Source: Taudactylus pleione
Taxonomy: Eukaryota > Chordata > Amphibia > Anura > Myobatrachidae
Direction of reading: 5' to 3'
Assembly (NCBI GenBank): GCA_031769625.1
Contig: JAUIMM010000535.1
Coordinates: forward strand, 434,001 to 498,000
DNA length: 64,000 nucleotides
This document shows positions 35,421 to 46,850 of this stretch, piece by piece (the first letter of the stretch is position 1; each line of letters starts with the position of its first letter). The position numbers and the translations under genes are program-made. A model generated the notes under the pieces. That model saw only the letters and a program-made list of their open reading frames with translations. It searched no databases and was not told the DNA's origin.

Positions 35421-36170
35421 CTTCCTAATCCAAGCCAGCATCTGTCTGCTGCTAATGCCTGCTATCTGCAGCCTGCATCACCACTGCACACACCGCCACA
35501 AACACCCGCATCACCACTGCTAACATCCGCTACTTCCCCAGGTCCTTCAGCCTGTACCACCACAGCTAATGCTTGCTACTTTTCTCGGGTCCCGGCCGCA
35601 TCTAACACCTGCTTGCTTCTCCTGAGTCCCACCTCCACTACCATCCACAAAGGACAGCCATCTTGGTGCACCCAAGTGAATCCACTTTGTTTACAACCCC
35701 CTGCTGGAGGCACCTACTGATGCTGTGCAACAAACTGAAGTTTCCTATCTGTATAATGGTGGAATTGTGAGGTAATAGTTTAAAAACTGTAACTTTCCTG
35801 AACCCAAAAGCACATACCCTGGAACAATAGCTATGAAATAAAACAAACCCCATGTCTTAATTTGCCCTGTACCCTGACTTATGCCTTCCCAAAAATCCCC
35901 CATAGAGAACAGCACAAAAGTGGTCCTAAGTGAGAGTAATAGAAATAAAATAACAGGTAGAATGTTAGATTTCTCCCAAGTCCTCATTGTTAATGTTTTT
36001 GCCCTGATATTTGGCAAGTAGCACCGAGGGTCAGTTCTACCCATTCAAGCCAAATCTCAGCTTGTTAACTCCAATAGCTTTTGAGGTATAGCCCCTTAAA
36101 CACCATGCCCCCCCCCCTTTGGAGCTCTCTATGGGATAATTTTTTGATCCAGCCTTAATATTGTGCCCTT
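35421..36170. other. unassigned sequence
   Basis: C-rich at 35440-35640 with ATCACCACTGC and ACACC motifs repeated a few times; no protein domain in its open frames. Confidence 0.4.
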
Positions 36171-36171
36171 A

Positions 36172-36179
36172 TAATATAT

Positions 36180-36220
<41 letters not shown>

Positions 36221-36222
36221 AT
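36172..36222. repeat. TA microsatellite
   Basis: About 24 TA units with one interruption, next to the hAT-family end beginning near 36239. Confidence 0.95.
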
Positions 36223-36238
36223 GTGTGCATGTGTGTGA

Positions 36239-36480
36239 TGTGCGCTGACCCCTGTAATTTGTTTTTGGATCTGGATTAATGTTCATGTTTATCAATACCA
36301 CCTTCATGTAATTTGGTTTTGGTTTTGGATCTGTATTTATGAAATTTTATGTAAACAAACTGATATAAAGCTAAAATCATATAATTTGATTCTGTTTTTG
36401 TTTTTGCAGTATTATTAACCTCAATAACATTAATTTCCAGTCATTTCTAGCAAATTTTTAACACCCCCTATTTCACAATA
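36239..36480 (-). mobile_element. inverted right end of the Ac-like hAT family
   Basis: GATGTGCGCTGACCCCTG, then GGTTTTGGATCTG and GTATTATTAACCTCAATAAC are the reverse of the right-end sequence seen at 11875-12108 and 59854-59991. Its inner part from 36293 is repeated at 45833. Confidence 0.65.
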
Positions 36481-37294
36481 TTGTTCACCAATATTGTCCA
36501 AAGGCTGGCTGGTTAAACTAAGGAACAGAGCAGACACACAGAACTTTAAAATACTATAGCATATCTATGAAACATTGCCACAGAGCAGTAGGAGACATGG
36601 CAGTTTAATAAACTATATGACCCCATAGAAACCAAGAATGCTTTCATTAATCAATAACTAGATCAAAGGCCTGAAGGCAGCACAGGAAAATAGAGGTGGA
36701 GTATATATGTATTGGAAGACAGGTAAAGGAAGAAAGGTTTGATCAATTAAGGAATTTAATTTAATTGATGGATTGACAAAGAACATTTATGAGAGAGGAG
36801 GAAGGGTAGTATGGCCAGCAGGCGAGCCTCCTAATATTACCTAATGTGTCATGCTCTCTAACCATTGTTGGGAATCCTTAGCTATTAACATTGTATGATT
36901 ATAATTTTCTTTTTAAAAATGTGTAGTTATAGCAATAATCAAAAAAAGTTTGACTATGCAAAAAATACTGTCCCCAATTCCCCTAGAAATACATCCCATT
37001 ATGAAAAGAGAAGTGGTGCAAGATGTAATTGTACTTGGGCCCTCCCATCCTCCCTTATGTTGGATATTAAAAAGGAGATGCACAGATTAACAAACAATGC
37101 ACTTCAATGACAAGGAATGACACATTTGTGGCTGAAGTCCTTGGTTTGCTTTGGTCCCCACAAAAACTATCTTTTGGAAGATCTACCTCTGATCATTAAT
37201 GAGGCAGTTGATGATGAGATTGTTGGAGTTGGAGATTGCATATCCTGGTCCAAACTGCTGGTAGCTGATACTGGACTACTCATTATTATTTTGG
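36293..37294 (+). repeat. ~1-kb direct repeat, left copy
   Basis: Matches 45833-46850 throughout with few differences, from TATCAATACCACCTTCATGT to GGACTACTCATTATTATTTT. Differences include a TA expansion at 46100 in the right copy and a small indel near 37210/46785. An open frame inside (37117-37383) has no recognisable domain. Confidence 0.9.
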
Positions 37295-37953
37295 TACAAA
37301 AAAGGGGAGAAATACTGTGCACAAGACGCAGACTAGATGTGTGGGGTAGGATGAACTTTTTAGAAGGGTGTCTTGCCTTCTAGACTGAGAGGAAGGAAAA
37401 TCAATATTGTGGATACAATAAGATAAGATAAGTATATGTCCTCTAGATACCGTTTAGAAATATACAAATAAATCAGTAGATAAGTAGCATAAAGATTTTA
37501 CTCAAATATCAGATCTGCATGAATGATATACAAATTTAAACATGTGGGGTATAAAAGAGATAAAACTAAACAAACCAAAGAATATAGTAGGGTGATACTG
37601 CGATCACCCGAGTAATGAATAAATGATATTGAACCTGCTAGGATCTGGAGCAGGGCTCCCGTAAATCAAATTAAAAATACACAATACAAAAATCAAAAAT
37701 CAATGTGCAGACCAAAAAAAGGGGGGGAATCAAAAAGGGAGGAAAATCAAAACACTAATTGTCAACAGAACGTTCAAATGAATAATCAATCTAAGAGTGA
37801 GGCCTGGAAAACCCTTGAGCTCATAAATGGTTTAGTAGGTAAGTGGGAGTCAAATGTTGGTGTGGCGTCCTGCACTGTAATATTGATGGATGCTGTGGAG
37901 TGTGTATCGTCGTGGTGAATCAGGGAGATGTTTCTGGGGTGAGCAGTATGGAC
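37295..37953. other. unassigned left flank of Harbinger copy 2
   Basis: Part of the block enclosed by the 1-kb direct repeats. It continues at 45434 once the Harbinger is removed. No gene is recognised; possibly part of a Penelope-like element (see 45434-45832). Confidence 0.4.
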
Positions 37954-38645
37954 TATGGCCCTCATTCAGACCCGGAAGCAAGTGGCCGTTCGTACGTTCG
38001 GCGTATGTACCAAAATATATTAATTTAAGCGCTCGCTCCTAATTTCGAACGCAGCTAAACTTCCTCCCCAAAGTCTACCGACCCCTCCTCTAGCTAATGA
38101 GTGTGCCAAATAGCGAGCGTACATCCCCAATGTTGCTTGCAGGGAACGCACGCACAAGTACAAACCGGAAGTGGGCCTGTCAGATTCCGATTACCTGCTC
38201 GTTTATTCTGCCTACCTCCCTCAATCGTATCATGCCAATCAATATATCAATTAGCTTAATTGCTCGTCACAAGTTTTTTATTTTTTTTATTTTGACATGC
38301 AATAAACTTTACTCTTGTCCGTGTTTGTGTTTACGCGCAGAATACGTACGGCTTAAACATTCGCTTTTATTTGTCAAAATACATGTTTGAGGTAATAATC
38401 CATTTGTTTTCTGTGTTTTTACCCACGCATATTTTACTGGGTTCATTTCTTTATTTAAATTAGCTTACGCATGTCACTGCATCAAGCCTATCATAACTCT
38501 CAATAGATTCGTGGCCCTGTCGAACACATAACTCATACACTAACCAATAGAATTGGTCCTGTTAATTACCCAAATACATTAGCCAATCAAATTTTTTTTC
38601 TGTTCTTTATTAAAATAGTTTTATTAAAAATACACCATTGCCATC

Positions 38646-40129
38646 ATGAGAGCCTCGGCATTCACCAGGCGCGAGCTCATGGTATTAACCGAGGTGATGG
38701 ACAGGCGGATCACCAGCCAGCCTCCCCCCATCACCAATCGGGAAAAGCGTTCCGCATATGCGGAGGTACGTGGCCACCTGCGTCCCTTCGGCTCACGCCG
38801 CCAGATCGGCCAGCTGGAGCGCAGGTGGTCCGACCTGCAACGGCGGACGCCCCGCTTGCTGGCATGCTTTCGCATGCAGATAGCGGAAAGTACGTTTATT
38901 TGACTTTGTTTTTCATGTTTATCTTTGTGGCCCTAACTGCGTGTGCATGTTTTCATGTATGGCCTATTTATTATTTGTAATCATATCTGCATGTGCATGT
39001 TTTCATGTATGGCCTGTTTATTCTTTGTACTCATATCTGCATGTGCATGTTTTCATGTATGGTCTATTTATTCTTTGTACTCATATCTGCATGTGCATGT
39101 TTTCATGTATGGCCTGTTTATTCTTGGTACTCATATCTGCATGTGCATGTTTTCATGTATGGCTTGTTTATTCTTTGTACTCATATCTGCATGTGCATGT
39201 TTTCATGTATGGCCTGTTTATTCTTTGTACTCATATCTGCATGTGCATGTTTTCATGTATGGCCTGTTTATTCTTTGTACTCATATCTGCATGTGCATGT
39301 TTTCATTTTTTGGGGTTCAACAATTAGCGTTTAACAAGGTGATGTTCTAAACTAACCTCAATTTGTTTTCCATCATTTAAGGGCAGAGCGAAGACTACGG
39401 CGTCATCGCCGTCAAAGACGGCACTCTCGGCCCCTCTCCCCAACCCCCAGCCAAACATCCTCTCCCCAAAATACCCTAAATTCCCCCTCCTCCCCAGCCT
39501 GCCCAGACCCTGTCGCACATCCCTCTGTGCTACTTCCCCTCCATCCCAATTCCCCCTCCCCTCCAACCACCCCTCTCGTGACTACCCCCTCGCCGGAATC
39601 CGTCATCACCCCTTCCACCTCGTTGGGGAATTTGGCCACCTCCGAGGAGGATGAGGGAGTTGGTTCTGAGCCAGCCGTCATTCTGAACGGTATGTTTCCC
39701 TTTTATCCTTTTTTGTGGTTTAAAATGTTTTGATCTAATCCTGTGTCTGTGCCTTTTCCTTTTTTTGGTTTGTCAAAAGTTTGGGTATATTTCTGTTTGT
39801 CTTTACCTTTTACTGCTGATTTCCCCATACACATATCCCACATGGCAAAACTGTTTTTTTTTTTTTTTTTTTTGGGTGTCCATTTTTGTGGCCTTTGGTT
39901 TTTTTGGTTAAATGTGCTTTTGGTCACACTATTGTCATTTTTGGATAGCTCTGTTTTGCTTGTTTTTTCTGGGTGTTTCTTAAATTATGTATTAAGCCCC
40001 ACACTTTTCTAACCCACAGAGGACCAGAGGCGTTTGGCGGACCTAGCCAGGTGCGTCCAAGTGATGCGGGGCCACGTGATCGGCCTGCTGGTGGTCCTTG
40101 ATCGTATGGCTGGGATCCTGCGTCCATAA
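38646..40129 (+). pseudogene. Harbinger gene A, Myb/SANT-like protein (copy 2, likely broken)
   Basis: Exons by comparison with copy 1: 38646-38889, 39382-39689 and 40020-40129, with GT-AG introns. Exon 1 is open and gives the better version of the domain (FTRRELMVLTEVMDRR to QLERRWSDLQRR, then LLACFRMQIAE). Exon 2 is longer than in copy 1 and Pro/Ser/Thr-rich, ending EEDEGVGSEPAVILN. Exon 3 ends MAGILRP, followed by AATAAA at 40162. One G is missing at the exon 2 acceptor relative to copy 1 (GGG against GGGG), so the normal splice would shift the frame. An alternative splice could rescue it. The role as a second DNA-binding component is inferred. Confidence 0.72.
38937..39305 (+). repeat. 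50-bp minisatellite in gene A intron 1 (about 7.4 units)
   Basis: Units start TGCATGTGCATGTTTTCATG at 38937, 38987, 39037, 39087, 39137, 39187, 39237 and 39287. It is the same array as 15084-15305, with more units and a different, more uniform unit sequence. Confidence 0.94.
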
Positions 40130-40955
40130 TTTTTTTTTTTTATACCCAAATTATTTTTCATAATAAAAAAGTAAAATTTATAGTTCAGTCTCATTCCTTG
40201 TCTCCAAATCTTAGATTGTTTACACTTACATAAGTAGACTCTTTCAGCAAGTATTTGCAACTAATGTCACTAAGATTGTGTGTTGTAGATTTTTAGAAAA
40301 CAGGCACATGAAACAGCTAACAGTAACAATCGGCTTGGGGAATTTTTTTATTTTACATTTTTTCAATTAGTACATTTTACATGTTCCAATTTTGGGGGCA
40401 ACCTGCTTAGCCCGAAATTCCAAAGCATACTGATTCTACATAATACCTTTTGGTGTTGGTTTTGACCCAGAAAGCATATTTAAATTTTGAGCAAATTGCG
40501 ACATTACAGGATTAACCATTAAGCAATTTTAACGTGGGTGAACCTCGTTACACTTGCTTGCAATGTTCAAGAAAATTTGCAAAATTACAATCTGAAAAAA
40601 TTTATTCAACACATAACTAAAAAACCAAAGTGTTGGCTCACAAACAATACACACAGTGATAACAAAATGTACAACCCATCAAACACCATATGAAAAAAGT
40701 AAAGAAAAATCAAGAACTGGTTGACGAATGACCATGCCAACATGATTCCACAAATGTGGCGTTGCAATATTGGGTTCAGAATATATATCCAATGTGTCCC
40801 CATGAAGGTTTGTTTTGGGTAGCAGGAAGTAGTCATCGTTTCAGTCCCAAAGATTATGAAATCAAACAGAAGATGGGAAATAATAAACAAATTAATTAGA
40901 TGGTCTCCCAAAATCCTTACCACATTGTGTCAAAGAACTTCTTTTGTGCCAATAA
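40130..40955. other. Harbinger copy 2 interior between genes A and B
   Basis: Non-coding 3' regions of convergent genes A and B, alignable with 16099-16925. Confidence 0.6.
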
Positions 40956-42211
40956 TTACCTAAAATATCTGGCCACCACATCATCGCGTATGGCCCCCCA
41001 CATACTGACCTCCGACCAACCTCGGGGGGGCCATCCTCAGGCAAGGCATCCTCTGGCTGCATTGGGACACCACTCCTTATGGCGATGTTGTGAAATATCC
41101 CACACAGGACCACAATTTTCGAAACCATATCCGGCAAATACATGAGCTTGCCACCAGAGCAGTGGAGGCATCTGAATCGGCCTTTTAAAAGGCCGATACA
41201 GCGCTCCACCACTTGCCTGGTGGCTGTAAGTGCGGAATTAAAATCACTTTGTGGCCCTGGTGTGGGAGCCAAATAAGGAGTGAGCAGTCAGGGCATGCAA
41301 GGGTAGCCACTGTCTCCTGTGAAAAAGAAGTGACAACATCAGGATCACTGTGTATCAAGCTTAACATTGTTATGTACTAAAGGTCTCCACTTACCCAGAA
41401 GCTACGCATCACCAGCTTGTAGGTTGTCTAATTTTTGCCATATCCCTGATTGCCGGATGACAAATGAGTCATGTGCACTCCCGGGTAATTTTGCATTCAG
41501 GGACAGGATCTGGAGGGAGGCATCACAAACCACCATTACATTCAGGGAGTGATAGTGTTTGCGGTTCCTAAAAATGGCCTCCAGCTGTGCTGGAGGCTGA
41601 AGTGGTATGTGAGTACCATCCACAACTCCTATGATGTGTGGGAAGCCAGCTATTTGGTAAAAATTGGCCTTGGCCACACTATGGGCACCCATATCCAAAG
41701 GCATTTGAATAAAATGATGGAGGTGCTTGAAAAGTGCCTCCATCACTGCCCTCAGGATCCTGGAAAAGGAGGATTGGGAGATCCCCGCAACTATTCCCAC
41801 CGTGGTTTGAAACGATCCTGAGGCACAGAAATGTAACACCGCCATAAATTGCGTAAGTGGTGGTATTGCTGTAGGACTGTTAATTTGCCGCTCAAGATCA
41901 CTCTCTATTAATGAGAGAGTGTCTATGATGATTTGGGGCAGAAGACGGTAGCGTCTTAACACCTCATCATCGGGCATTCCAAAAAGGGTGACACATGTTC
42001 GATATATCTGGGGCCTTGCATGCCTACGATGCCTATGCCTGGGATGAGATTGAGGTTGGTCGGCTTCTGAGAGCATGGCCACAACAATCCGACCAAGATC
42101 AACCTGAAATGGCAAGAATTGAATGTAATTTTTTTTGCCACCAAAAAAATTGAAAAAATACTTATTTTTACGTTACAATCCAATGATGCTTACATGCCGG
42201 GGTATTGTCAT
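40956..42211 (-). pseudogene. Harbinger gene B, HARBI1-like DDE nuclease (copy 2, broken)
   Basis: Minus-strand exons 42194-42211, 41395-42103 and 40956-41316 match copy 1 in position and splice sites. The motifs are better kept than in copy 1: VVDGTHIPL is intact, as are PGSAHDSFV, GDSGYP and RQVVERC. An N-terminal His/Arg-rich stretch (SHPRHRHRRHARP, about residues 25-37) could bind DNA or act in nuclear import. Damage: a Trp to TAG change near the end of exon 2 (GDA*), a Trp to TGA change in exon 3 (CMP* before LLTP), and one C missing from a C tract near 40995-41000 that shifts the last ~15 residues. Both Trp changes are G to A. The lesions differ from those of copy 1. Confidence 0.88.
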
Positions 42212-43140
42212 GATTTACCAAGCCAAAAATTTTTAAAAAAAAAACAATGCTAAAATTTAGGGTGGCCATTTAGGATTCTAAATTGGGTACAATACAAAAC
42301 ATAAAAGGGGATAAACACACATTTCGCCAAAGAGCAAAACGACAGTGCGCAGACTACCACAATTTGGGCCCCAAATTACAAAAAAATTGCTAACGGTAAA
42401 TCTCAACCAATTTAACTACAGAAAATAACCTGCCAAAAATGCGCTAATTAGTTCGCAATTACAATACAGAAAATAACCAGACAAAAATGCGCTAATTACT
42501 TCGCAATTACAATACAGAAAATAACCAGACAAAAATGCGCTAATTAGTTCAGACATTTAGGAATCACAAAACCAAAGGTAAAAACTGTAAGGTTAAAAAA
42601 AGTTGCGTTAAAAAAAACATGAACATTTAATAAACAAGTGAAAAAACAAACTTACCAATAGAGGATATATAAGTCACCGGATAAAAAGATCGTTGGGGCA
42701 GAGCCAAAAGAAACCTACCAAAGGAGTATTGTTAAAGAAATTAGAGAACAAAAATTATCAAAAAGAAGGATACACAAAGTGAACAAAAGGAAGACGGCCA
42801 AAAACTTACCAAAAAAAGACAAGACAAATAAAAGAACCACACCAAAAAAAGCAAACGGAAAGATAAACTCCAAAAAAACACACAGAAAAAAACGCCAAAC
42901 ACCGCCAAATACAATTCCCGCCAACAATCCACTCCGACCAACGTAACCTCCAACAACCAACACCCGCCACCTCGACTCGAGACGCCCAAAGCCATAAATA
43001 GTGTTTATTTTCCTGCTCAAATTAAGGAGGGATCATAGGAATGCAAAATCGATGATGCGGCCGAAAAATAAGGACGCATGTATAAATACGTCACGACCCA
43101 AAAAAAACGTTCTGGTGTATTTCTTGTTTGGCTGAAAGAA
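42212..43140. promoter_or_regulatory. divergent promoter region of genes B and C (copy 2)
   Basis: TATAAATA at 43081-43088 followed by CGTCACG, 53 bp before the gene C start, matches copy 1. The ~55-bp tandem repeat near 42420-42560 lengthens this spacer relative to copy 1. Confidence 0.55.
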
Positions 43141-44380
43141 ATGGCTACAATGGCCAAGAGGCGGCCGGTAAGTTTTTCAGGCATTTCCAAACAAGGATTA
43201 TTTTGAAACATAATATAGTGAAAGTTTGCAAGCTGAAATTTCTCAACGTTTAAAAAAATAGGTGAGGAGGATGACATGGAAGAGGCTGCTGGGCCCAGTA
43301 TTCCGGGCAAAGCAGGGAAAGGAGATGGAGGTTTTGGTTCAGAAGTGTGTGGACATCCTGCCACAGGCAGACAGGAATATGGGCGTAAGCCAGAAGTGGA
43401 AAATGTGGGAGGAGATAGCCAGTGCTGTCAATAGGGTGGGTGATTATGTCCGTCTAGCCCGGGATGTCAAACGGTGGTAAGTAAAAACTTGACCACCCTA
43501 AAACCAAAAAAAAAAAATGCAGGAATAATGGTTACTTTTTCACCCACAGATGGCAAGACTTCAAATATCGCCTGAAACAAAAAATGGCGGACTGGGCTAG
43601 GCATGCAAGGGGGACAGGTGGGGGTCCCACCCCTGTGTCATTGGAGTTGAATGATTTGGAAGAGCTGGCACAGGGGTGTGTGCAGGCTGTGGAGGAGTTT
43701 GGCGTGTCCAACATGGATACGGACATGCCAGACTTTGCGGCTCCTCATGTTGTCCCAGGTAAATGTTGTGATGTAACCAACTGTGAAATGTTATTGTGAC
43801 AATATGTAGATTGTAATGTTCCTCTTTTCTATTTTTTCTCACAGAGACACAGGCGGATGAGTCTGCTCCAGAGGGGAGCCTTGGCCGCCGAATTTCTGCT
43901 GGTTCTGCAGGGGAGGAACCAGTACATCCGGCTGAGGACCCTGCAGAAGCCAGTCCTGGGCAATCCCCCTCACAGCCAGTGGCACTCCTCACAGAACTCA
44001 ATTTTAAATCGGATTCCCATACGGAGATTCTGCAGAGGATGGACGCCAGTCTGCTACGGGTGGCTGAGGCCCTGGAGCAAAATGCGGCAGCCAATGTGAC
44101 CATTGGTCAGGCCCTGGCTGAAAATACCAGGGCCAACATCCGAATCGCCAATGCCCTGAAGCAGCTCGTTCGCCAGCACATGGTGGAGCCGACCTCCCTT
44201 CCTGCCGGAACATCTGGATCCTCCACCTCTGGCACAACAACAGCCATTCCTCCAAATGTGCCTAGCCCTGTGCCTAGTCCAGAGGCCACAACATCTGCCT
44301 CTGGACAGGCCAGCCAGAGGACATCCCGGACCTGGTCTGGCGCCCACCCTACCCCAGCCAAATGGGGAACGAAAAGATGA
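43141..44380 (+). pseudogene. Harbinger gene C, Myb/SANT-like protein (copy 2, broken)
   Basis: Exons 43141-43167, 43262-43476, 43550-43758 and 43845-44380. Exons 3 and 4 have exactly the copy 1 lengths (209 and 536 bp). Exon 1 is 13 bp shorter and exon 2 lacks 29 bp that encode the basic patch and the start of the Myb-like domain. Those two changes together leave exon 2 in the right frame for the domain (VLVQKCVDILPQADRN onward), so the leader differs but the core stays open. At the exon 2-3 junction the codon CGA of copy 1 is TGA here, which ends the protein after DVKR. The C-terminal helix is intact but cannot be reached. Confidence 0.82.
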
Positions 44381-45430
44381 TAGCACTGGCTACTTTGCCC
44401 ACACACCTTCTGTGCTTGCCCCATATTCCTTTCTGGCCAAAACTTCCCTCTCCTTTCTTGTGAATTGTTTTATTATTTTTATTCGATTGTGTGCCCAAAA
44501 TATCATTTATTTTGAAAAAATGTGTCCAATATTAATGGGTAACAAGGACCCAAAAAATGTACATGACAATGCACATGATTTGTGTAAAAATGTGTTTGGA
44601 AAATAAAAAATACAAATTGTTCACAACTGTATTCTGACATTATTTGACAATTGTTTAAAGTTAATTCTGGCACACAAGGTAAAAATGAATTCAGAGTTTG
44701 GGACTTCCAAAAAATCAAGGGTTAAAAAAAACTGTTACTTTAAAAAACACTTTGGAATAAATGAATTTAAAAAAACCAAAAAAAGGCAAAAGGTTACAAT
44801 ACACACAAAGATGAATACAATCTTGTTATAAAATGCAAAAATACAAACAAATTATAAAATACATTACTACCAAAAAACGCTAATTGATTGTGTAATCCTG
44901 AAATTAGCAGCCGACATTTTCAGCTGCGTATGGTTTTGTGCTATTACAAAGTGAGAAAAAAAAAAAAACAAGCTGGTTTTCAATCCAAAGTTGATTGTTT
45001 ATCTGACAAGCCGTGATAAATCGATGAAACATCGTGGAGGCCCGGGCAAAAGGACAAGGCCATCGCCATTGTGGTCGAGTAATCCAGACCCTAAGATGTG
45101 CGAGCAGTTTGAACAGAAAGAGGATCAGCCAGTGACGTATGAGTTGGTACGAACACATTGGACGTTCGCATGAGCTAATTTATGTACGCCCCAAAAATGC
45201 CTCGCCACGCCTGCGTTTTTCCATCTCCTCCCCCGTCACCGCCCAAAAATGTCCTGTTCTGTCAATCACATTTGACATGTCACTCCTGTTCGCAATTTGC
45301 CGAACAAATGAAAAAAAGCTCGCAATATGCCGTACGCACATGCGCAGTGTTACACCGACGCATGCGCGGTTTCTCAACATCGGAACGCAACGAGCGTACT
45401 GCTGTTAACGAGCGGCTCTGAATGAGGGCC
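44381..45430. other. right non-coding part of Harbinger copy 2
   Basis: Gene C 3' UTR with AATAAA near 44602, then a CpG-rich subterminal region with GCATGCGC and CGTACG motifs as in copy 1. Confidence 0.6.
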
Positions 45431-45433
45431 TAT

Positions 45434-45832
45434 GTCTGGAGTACACTTGGAGGTGTGTTTCCAACCCATGTCCGGCTCAGGTGGATTAGGCCGGAGATCG
45501 CCCAGGCTACCTGGCAGTTTCCGGCGCACACCGCCGGACTGGCTGCTGGGTGACAGAGGAGGGAAGAAATGGCAGTTGCTTGATGATCCAGATGCCGCTT
45601 CCCCTCCTGTGTGGAACTCACCTCCTCTGGACTCAACACAATCTGCTCTTACCCCTAGCCGGCTGGATGATGATCCTCTCCTTCCTCTATGGTGCTGTTC
45701 TTCAGTGTCCTCGGGCGAATGACGCAGCTGTACAGTTTGCGCTGATGCAGGTGTTCAGGTCCTCACTCTATAGCTGTGTTGAAATGGCCAACGCGTTTCA
45801 ACCCACGTGGGGTCTTCTTCTAGGCATGTAGT
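45434..45832 (-). repeat. right flank of Harbinger copy 2, possible Penelope-like end
   Basis: On the minus strand its edge reads CTAGAAGAAGACCCC, a short loop, GGGTTGAAACGCGTTGG. This is a worn version of the hammerhead-like pattern at 30615-30659. It ends exactly where the right 1-kb direct repeat begins (45833). No protein was recognised. Confidence 0.4.
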
Positions 45833-46850
45833 ATCAATATCACCTTCATGTAATTTGTTTTTTTTGGATCTGTATTTATGAAATTTTATGTAAACAAATT
45901 GATAAAAAGCTAAAATCATGTAATTTGATTCTGTTTTTGTTCTTGCAGTATTATTAACCTCAATAACATTAATTTGCAGTCACTTCTAGCAAATTTTTAA
46001 CACCCCTGTTTCACAATATTGTTCACCAATATTGTCCAAAGGCTGGCTGGTTAAACTAAGGAACAGAGCAGACACACAGAACTTTAAAATACATAGCATA
46101 TATATATATATATATATATATATAGCATATATATGAAACATTGCCACAGAGCAGTAGCAGATATGGCAGTTTAATAAACTATATGACCCCATAGAAACCA
46201 AGAATGCTTTCATTAATCAATAACTAGATCAAAGGCCTGAAGGCAGCACAGGGAAATAGAGGTGGAGTATATATGTATTGGAAGGCAGGTAAAGGAAGAA
46301 AGGTTTGATCAATTAAGGAATTTCATTTAATTGATGGATTGACAAATAACATTTATGAGAGAGGAGGAAGGGTAGTATGGCCAGCAGGCGAGCCTCCTAA
46401 TATTACCTAATGTGTCATGCTCTATAACCCTTGTTGGGCATCCTTGGCTATTAACATTGTATGATTATAATTTTCTTTTTAAAAATGTGTAGTTATAGCA
46501 ATAACCAAAAAAAGTTTGACTATGCAAAAAATACTGTCCTCAATTCCCCCAGAAATACATCCCATTATGAAAAGAAAAGTGGTGCAAGATGTAATTGTAC
46601 TTGGGCCCTCCCATCCTCCCTTATGTTGGATATTAAAAAGGAGATGCACAGATTAACAAACAATGCACTTCAATGACAAGGACTGACACTTTTATGGCTG
46701 AAGTCCTTGGTTTGTTTTGGTCCCCACAAAAACTATCTTTTGGAAGAACTGCCTCTGATCATTAATGAGGCAGTTGATGATGAGGGTGTTGGAGATTGCA
46801 TGTGCTGGTCCAAACTGCTTGTAGCTGATACTGGACTACTCATTATTATT
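45833..46850 (+). repeat. ~1-kb direct repeat, right copy
   Basis: Copy of 36293-37294 in the same orientation, with a TA microsatellite at about 46099-46124 added. Beyond 46850 the two loci are unrelated. Confidence 0.9.

Larger units (their letters stand above)
37957..45430 (+). mobile_element. PIF/Harbinger transposon, copy 2 (three genes, all damaged)
   Basis: Same structure and orientation as 13741-21254. The left end reads GGCCCTCATTCAGACCCGG and the right end reverse-complements to GGCCCTCATTCAGAGCCGC. TAT lies at 37954-37956 and 45431-45433 as the target duplication, unlike the TWA usual for the family. Genes A, B and C are at 38646-40129 (+), 40956-42211 (-) and 43141-44380 (+). It lacks the nested hAT of copy 1 and has a longer intronic minisatellite. 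A ~55-bp unit is tandemly repeated near 42420-42560 (GCGCTAATTAGTTCGCAATT and variants). Confidence 0.95.

Noticed and set aside
35148..35720. 190-codon open frame with Pro/Ser/Thr repeats
   Set aside because: It spans the end of a dispersed repeat and a C-rich simple stretch. No domain or splice structure supports a gene.
37117..37383. 88-codon open frame in the left 1-kb direct repeat
   Set aside because: The right copy has an indel that alters it, and no domain is recognisable.
38937..39305. Possible CRISPR-like array
   Set aside because: The 50-bp units are contiguous with no unique spacers, in a eukaryotic transposon intron.
38941..39350. Overlapping hydrophobic open frames of 113-135 codons
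   Set aside because: All frames of the 50-bp intronic minisatellite are open. The array lies between exons 1 and 2 of gene A, and the same happens at 14794-15347 in copy 1.
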